A DNA stretch of 64,000 nt from Halococcus salsus (GTDB lineage: Archaea; Halobacteriota; Halobacteria; Halobacteriales; Halococcaceae): contig NZ_JAAAJC010000002.1 of NCBI RefSeq assembly GCF_009900715.1, positions 124,001-188,000 of the forward strand. The letters run 5' to 3'. The notes under the pieces are model-generated. The model searched no databases, was not told the DNA's origin, and worked only from the letters and a program-made list of their open reading frames with translations. Every line of letters begins with the position of its first letter. Positions within the stretch are counted from its first letter, which is position 1. A program made the position numbers and the translations under genes. Shown piece by piece: positions 60,620 to 64,000 of this stretch.

Positions 60620-61732
60620 ATGGAGATCGAAGCTGCGGTCGTCAACGAAACCGGTGGACCGTTCGAGATCGAGCGCGTGACGCTGGACGACCCCCGCGCG
60701 GACGAGGTGCTCGTGCGGATCGTCGGCGCTGGCATCTGTCACACCGACCTCTCGGTTCGGGACGGGAACTACCCGCCCGAACCGCCCGTCGTCCTCGGTC
60801 ACGAGGGGTCGGGTGTCGTCGAAGCCGTCGGCGACGAAGTCACGGACGTCGAACCCGGCGACAGGGTCGGGCTCACGTTCGACTACGACGATACGTGTGC
60901 GAACTGTCGGAGCAAGGACGTGGCCTACTGTGACTCGTTCTTCGAGCACAACTTCGGCGGGGAACGCTTCGAGGACGGCTCGTCGCCGATACACAGCGAC
61001 GGCGAACCGATCGGCGCGAACTTCTTCGGCCAGTCCTCGTTCGCCACCCACGCAATCGCCCACGAGGAGAACGTCGTCCCCGTACCGGAGGGGATACCGC
61101 TGGAGCTGGCGGGGCCGCTCGGATGTGGCGTCCAGACCGGTGCGGGCGCGGTGATGAACTCGCTCGACGTCGAGTCCGGTTCGTCGCTCGTGGTCTTCGG
61201 TGCCGGAACGGTCGGGCTCAGTGCGGTGATGGCCGGACAGGTGGTCGGTGCGACGACCATCGTCGCGGTCGACCTCTTCGAGAACCGTCTCGACCTCGCG
61301 GCGGAGCTCGGGGCGACGACGACGGTGAACCCTGAGTCGGTCGCCGACGTCGTCGAAACCGTCCGCGAGGCGACCGACGGCGGCGCGGACTACGCCGTCG
61401 AGTCGACGGGCGTCACCGCCGTGCTCCGACAGGCGTTCGACTCGCTGGCGAAGCTCGGCACCGTCGGCGTCGTCGGCGCACCGCCGCTCGGGACCGAGGT
61501 GAGCCTCGACGTCAACGACTTCGTCACCACCGGTCGGTCCGTTCGCGGCGTCGCGGAGGGCGACTCGTACCCGAAGGAGTTCATCCCGACCCTCGTCGAG
61601 CTCTACCGGCAGGGACGGTTCCCGTTCGACGAACTCGTCGAGTACTACGACTTCGAGGCGATCGAGGACGCGGTCGCGGCGTCCGAGAGCGGCGAGACGA
61701 TCAAACCGATCCTCCGGATGAGCGACGCGTAA
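60620..61732 (+). CDS. Zinc-dependent NAD(P) alcohol dehydrogenase
   Basis: 370 residues of the MDR family. Catalytic zinc site: Cys in GICHTDLSVRDG near 38-45 and HE in LGHEGSGVVE. NAD-binding GAGTVGLSAVMAG near 194. The structural zinc loop reads DDTCANCRSKDVAYC, so only three of four cysteines are present. It resembles aryl- or benzyl-alcohol dehydrogenases. The substrate is not known. Confidence 0.9.
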   Translation: MEIEAAVVNETGGPFEIERVTLDDPRADEVLVRIVGAGICHTDLSVRDGNYPPEPPVVLGHEGSGVVEAVGDEVTDVEPGDRVGLTFDYDDTCANCRSKDVAYCDSFFEHNFGGERFEDGSSPIHSDGEPIGANFFGQSSFATHAIAHEENVVPVPEGIPLELAGPLGCGVQTGAGAVMNSLDVESGSSLVVFGAGTVGLSAVMAGQVVGATTIVAVDLFENRLDLAAELGATTTVNPESVADVVETVREATDGGADYAVESTGVTAVLRQAFDSLAKLGTVGVVGAPPLGTEVSLDVNDFVTTGRSVRGVAEGDSYPKEFIPTLVELYRQGRFPFDELVEYYDFEAIEDAVAASESGETIKPILRMSDA

Positions 61733-61758
61733 TCGGCGTCGTCGCGGGAACGAACGGC

Positions 61759-62817
61759 TCAGATGACACCCGTCACCGTGGCGACCTCCCGCGCCGCGGG
61801 CTCGTTCACGCCGTTGCCGAGGATGGTGTAGCGGTCCCGGATCTCGTGGGCGGTCGTGAGCGCCTCGATGACCGCCCCGTCGTCGATCCCGAGGCCGTCG
61901 GCGGTGGTCGGCGCGCCGATCCGGGCGAGCGCGTCGCGGATGTTCCGCCACCGGCCATCGTCGCCGGTGTGGAGGTACTCGGTGAGGATCGAACCCACTC
62001 CCACTTGGTGGCCGTGGAGCGCCACACCGGGCGCGATGCGGTCGAGCTGGTGGCTGAAGAGGTGTTCGGCCCCGCTCGCGGGTCGCGAGGAGTCCGCGAT
62101 CGACATCGCGACCCCCGAGGAGACGAGGGCCTTCACTACGACCCACGCGGACTCTTCGAGCCCCTTCTTTATCGAGTCGGCGTTGTCGACCAGCATCTCG
62201 GCGGTCATTCGGCTCAGTGCGCCGGCGTACTCGGAGTACTCGACGTTCTGGAGCCGGTGGGCGAGCTGCCAGTCCCGAACGGCGGTGTAGTTCGAGATGA
62301 TGTCGGCACAGCCCGCAGTAGTGAGCTCCCACGGCGCGTCGGCGATCACGCCCGTATCGGCGACCACGGCCAGCGGCGGCTCGGCGGCCACGCTGTGACG
62401 GGTGTCACCCTCGGGGACCGAACCGCGACCGGAGACGATGCCGTCGTGGCTCGCCGCGGTCGGCACCGAGACGAACCCCAGTTCGAGGGTGTCGCTCGCC
62501 ATCTTCGCGATGTCGATGGGTTTGCCGCCGCCGACGCCAACCAGAAATCCCGCGTCCTCCTCGCGGGCGGTCTCGACGACGCGCTCGACGGCGCTGAAGC
62601 TCGCCTCCTCGACGACGACCGTCGCCGGCTCTGGACCACCCGCGGCGAACGACGCCGCGACGCGATCGGCGGCCACCTCACGAGCGGTCGGGGAGGTGAC
62701 GAGGAGGGGCTGGCCACCGAGGTGGAGCTCGGCGATGGCGTCGGTGGTCTCGTCGAGGACGCCGTGGCCCACCACGACGTTTCGCGGCAGGCGGATCCAC
62801 GTCGATTTGTCGAACAT
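61759..62817 (-). CDS. egsA: sn-Glycerol-1-phosphate dehydrogenase
   Basis: 352 residues from the ATG at 62817. Iron/zinc-dependent dehydrogenase fold: GVGGGKPIDIAK (nucleotide-binding, near 98), VPTAASHDGIVSGRGSV, and metal ligands in ASGAEHLFSHQLD and ALHGHQVGVGS. Makes the archaeal lipid backbone sn-glycerol-1-phosphate from DHAP. Diagnostic for archaea. Confidence 0.95.
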   Translation of the reverse strand: MFDKSTWIRLPRNVVVGHGVLDETTDAIAELHLGGQPLLVTSPTAREVAADRVAASFAAGGPEPATVVVEEASFSAVERVVETAREEDAGFLVGVGGGKPIDIAKMASDTLELGFVSVPTAASHDGIVSGRGSVPEGDTRHSVAAEPPLAVVADTGVIADAPWELTTAGCADIISNYTAVRDWQLAHRLQNVEYSEYAGALSRMTAEMLVDNADSIKKGLEESAWVVVKALVSSGVAMSIADSSRPASGAEHLFSHQLDRIAPGVALHGHQVGVGSILTEYLHTGDDGRWRNIRDALARIGAPTTADGLGIDDGAVIEALTTAHEIRDRYTILGNGVNEPAAREVATVTGVI

Positions 62818-62879
62818 GTTCTCGGGTGTCCCCGGCGGCGCATAACGTTCCCGACCGCGAGCGCGGGAACCGGCCCCCG

Positions 62880-63857
62880 TCAGATCGTATCGAGGATGCC
62901 CAACACCCGCTCCTCGGCGGCGCGGTCGGGACCGTTCTCGCGGCCGGTGCGCCCGGAGTCGCGGTGGTCCTCGACGGTCGCGGCGAGCGCCTCCTCGATC
63001 GGGGTCGCCGCCCACCCGAGCCCTGCGAGCTTCGCGGTCGAGAGCACGTGCGGGTAGTCGAGCTGGAGTGGGAAGTCCTCGGGCGCGAGGTCGGCGGCGG
63101 CGAGTTCGCGCTCGTTCGCGGTCACGACCTCGACCTCGGCCCCGAGCGCGTCGGCGACGAGTTCGATCCACTCTTCGAGGATCGGGAGCCGACGGTCGCC
63201 GACGTTGTAGGACTCACCTGGATCGCCGTCCTCGGCCACCCGCACCAGCGCGCTCGCCACGTCCTCGACGAAGACCATGTGCCGGAGGCTGTCACCGTCG
63301 CCGGGGACCACCACCCGGTCGTGGTTCGCGACGCGGTCGACCCAGTAATCGAACCGTTCGGTGTAGTCGTGAGGACCGTAGACCACGGGCGGGCGGACGC
63401 TCATCGCGTTCACACCCGCCTCGCCCGCGGCCGCAACCACACGGTCGATTTCGGCCTTTCGCGGGCCGTAGGTCGCCCACGAGTCGTCGGTCGCCTGCTC
63501 GTCGGTACACTCGTGGAGCGGCGTTTCGTCCTCGCGTTTGGGGATCGCGTTGGCCCCGTAGGCCGCGCCGCTCGATATCACGACGTAGGCGTTCACGTCG
63601 GCGAACACGTCGACCGCGCGGCGGACCTCGTCGGGATGATAGGCCACACAGTCGATCACGACGTCGGGGTCGGTCCGCTGGGCCGCGTCTTCGAGGGCTT
63701 CGGGGTCGGTCCGGTCGCCGACGACGTGCTCGACGGTCTCGAAGGGTATCTCGTGGTTCCCGCGGTTGAAGACGGTGACCTCGTAGTCGTGGCCGAGGAG
63801 TGCCGCGACGGTGTGACGGCCGATGAAGCGCGTACCGCCGATGACGAGTGCGTTCAC
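62880..63857 (-). CDS. NAD-dependent epimerase/dehydratase family protein
   Basis: 325 residues from the GTG at 63857 (NALVIGGTRFIGRHTVAALL). Extended SDR with glycine loop GGTRFIG, YGPRKAEID as the YxxxK pair near residues 128-132, and RPPVVYGP. Probably acts on a nucleotide sugar, or is a reductase like the RNA-binding csp41 branch. 63 bp upstream of egsA, same strand. Confidence 0.87.
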   Translation of the reverse strand: MNALVIGGTRFIGRHTVAALLGHDYEVTVFNRGNHEIPFETVEHVVGDRTDPEALEDAAQRTDPDVVIDCVAYHPDEVRRAVDVFADVNAYVVISSGAAYGANAIPKREDETPLHECTDEQATDDSWATYGPRKAEIDRVVAAAGEAGVNAMSVRPPVVYGPHDYTERFDYWVDRVANHDRVVVPGDGDSLRHMVFVEDVASALVRVAEDGDPGESYNVGDRRLPILEEWIELVADALGAEVEVVTANERELAAADLAPEDFPLQLDYPHVLSTAKLAGLGWAATPIEEALAATVEDHRDSGRTGRENGPDRAAEERVLGILDTI

Positions 63858-63912
63858 GGCTACATACGCACGGCGAAGCCGCAAAACGATGTCGAGCGGT
63901 GCGGGAGCGTTC

Positions 63913-64000
63913 TCACGACGTCGTCTGCCCGCGTTCGGTCGGGTTCTGCATCCCACCCTTGACCCCGCGATGGACCAGGTAGACGTTCACCGGGTAGGCC
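63913..64000 (-). CDS. C-terminus of an unidentified protein (partial)
   Basis: The last 28 codons are visible, ending at TGA 63915-63913. The peptide reads AYPVNVYLVHRGVKGGMQNP followed by a polar tail. The PVN...GxKxGM pattern recalls the end of DUF4396-type membrane proteins, but this is a guess from a short piece. Confidence 0.4.
   Translation of the reverse strand, partial: AYPVNVYLVHRGVKGGMQNPTERGQTTS

Overview
The window is chromosomal DNA of an extreme halophile (archaeal class Halobacteria). The proteins are acidic and the GC content is high. Many starts look leaderless, and the information-processing genes are archaeal: eL44, eS27, aIF2-alpha, Nop10, a PAC2 protein, aL12/L10/L1/L11, aEF1A, eL/uS10, a TFB-like factor and glycerol-1-phosphate dehydrogenase. 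A Halococcus-like genus is possible, but I cannot confirm it from sequence alone.

Layout. 1-0.65 kb: end of a nuo operon (split nuoJ). 0.75-8.6 kb: mixed core genes (RIO-like kinase, aldehyde dehydrogenase, SRPBCC, a WHy/LEA2 protein coupled to a lamin-tail lipoprotein, PhoU-like regulator, Usp). 8.7-13.3 kb: fatty-acyl-CoA catabolism cluster (MaoC, thioesterase, 3-hydroxyacyl-CoA dehydrogenase, ACAD10-like phosphotransferase, acyl-CoA dehydrogenase). 13.3-20.7 kb: Sir2, glutaredoxin-like protein, CaiB, lactate-oxidase-like enzyme, HAD and small conserved haloarchaeal proteins. 20.8-23.1 kb: eL44-eS27-aIF2a-Nop10-PAC2 operon. 23.4-28.9 kb: malic enzyme, M24-like protein, CtaA, TctA-like permease. 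29-32.5 kb: ribosomal stalk genes, with a toxin-antitoxin pair (TumE/HVO_A0114 type) and a perfect palindromic operator sitting between rpl11 and the rpl1 promoter. 32.6-46.2 kb: Drg GTPase, GshA, CoaD, tRNA-Leu, DacZ-MscS, homoserine dehydrogenase, aEF1A-S10, rhomboid.

46.25-59.6 kb is an integrated element in tRNA-Ala(CGC). It is bounded by a 26-bp direct repeat of the tRNA 3' end and has lower GC. It carries a full tyrosine integrase next to attR, a second integrase with only the catalytic domain, a Rep-like zinc-finger protein preceded by stem-loops and a tiny overlapping leader ORF, a nuclease-fold protein, and a three-site phased palindromic operator array before an 83-residue unknown protein. 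It also carries a complete type I restriction-modification locus (hsdM-hsdS-hsdR plus a YgjP-like metallopeptidase), with a decayed vapC between hsdS and hsdR. attR is unusual: a second tRNA piece lies 64 nt from the first, separated by two hairpins. 59.8-64 kb returns to core genes (AroD, alcohol dehydrogenase, EgsA, epimerase).

A dispersed composite repeat occurs seven times. Six copies lie in sense orientation within about 35 nt of a gene's 3' end, including behind both tRNA loci. It begins with a T-run stem and ends in conserved A-rich and CTTCATCCACCAGG-type modules. This repeat, the structured attR and the phased operator array are the least explained signals in the window.
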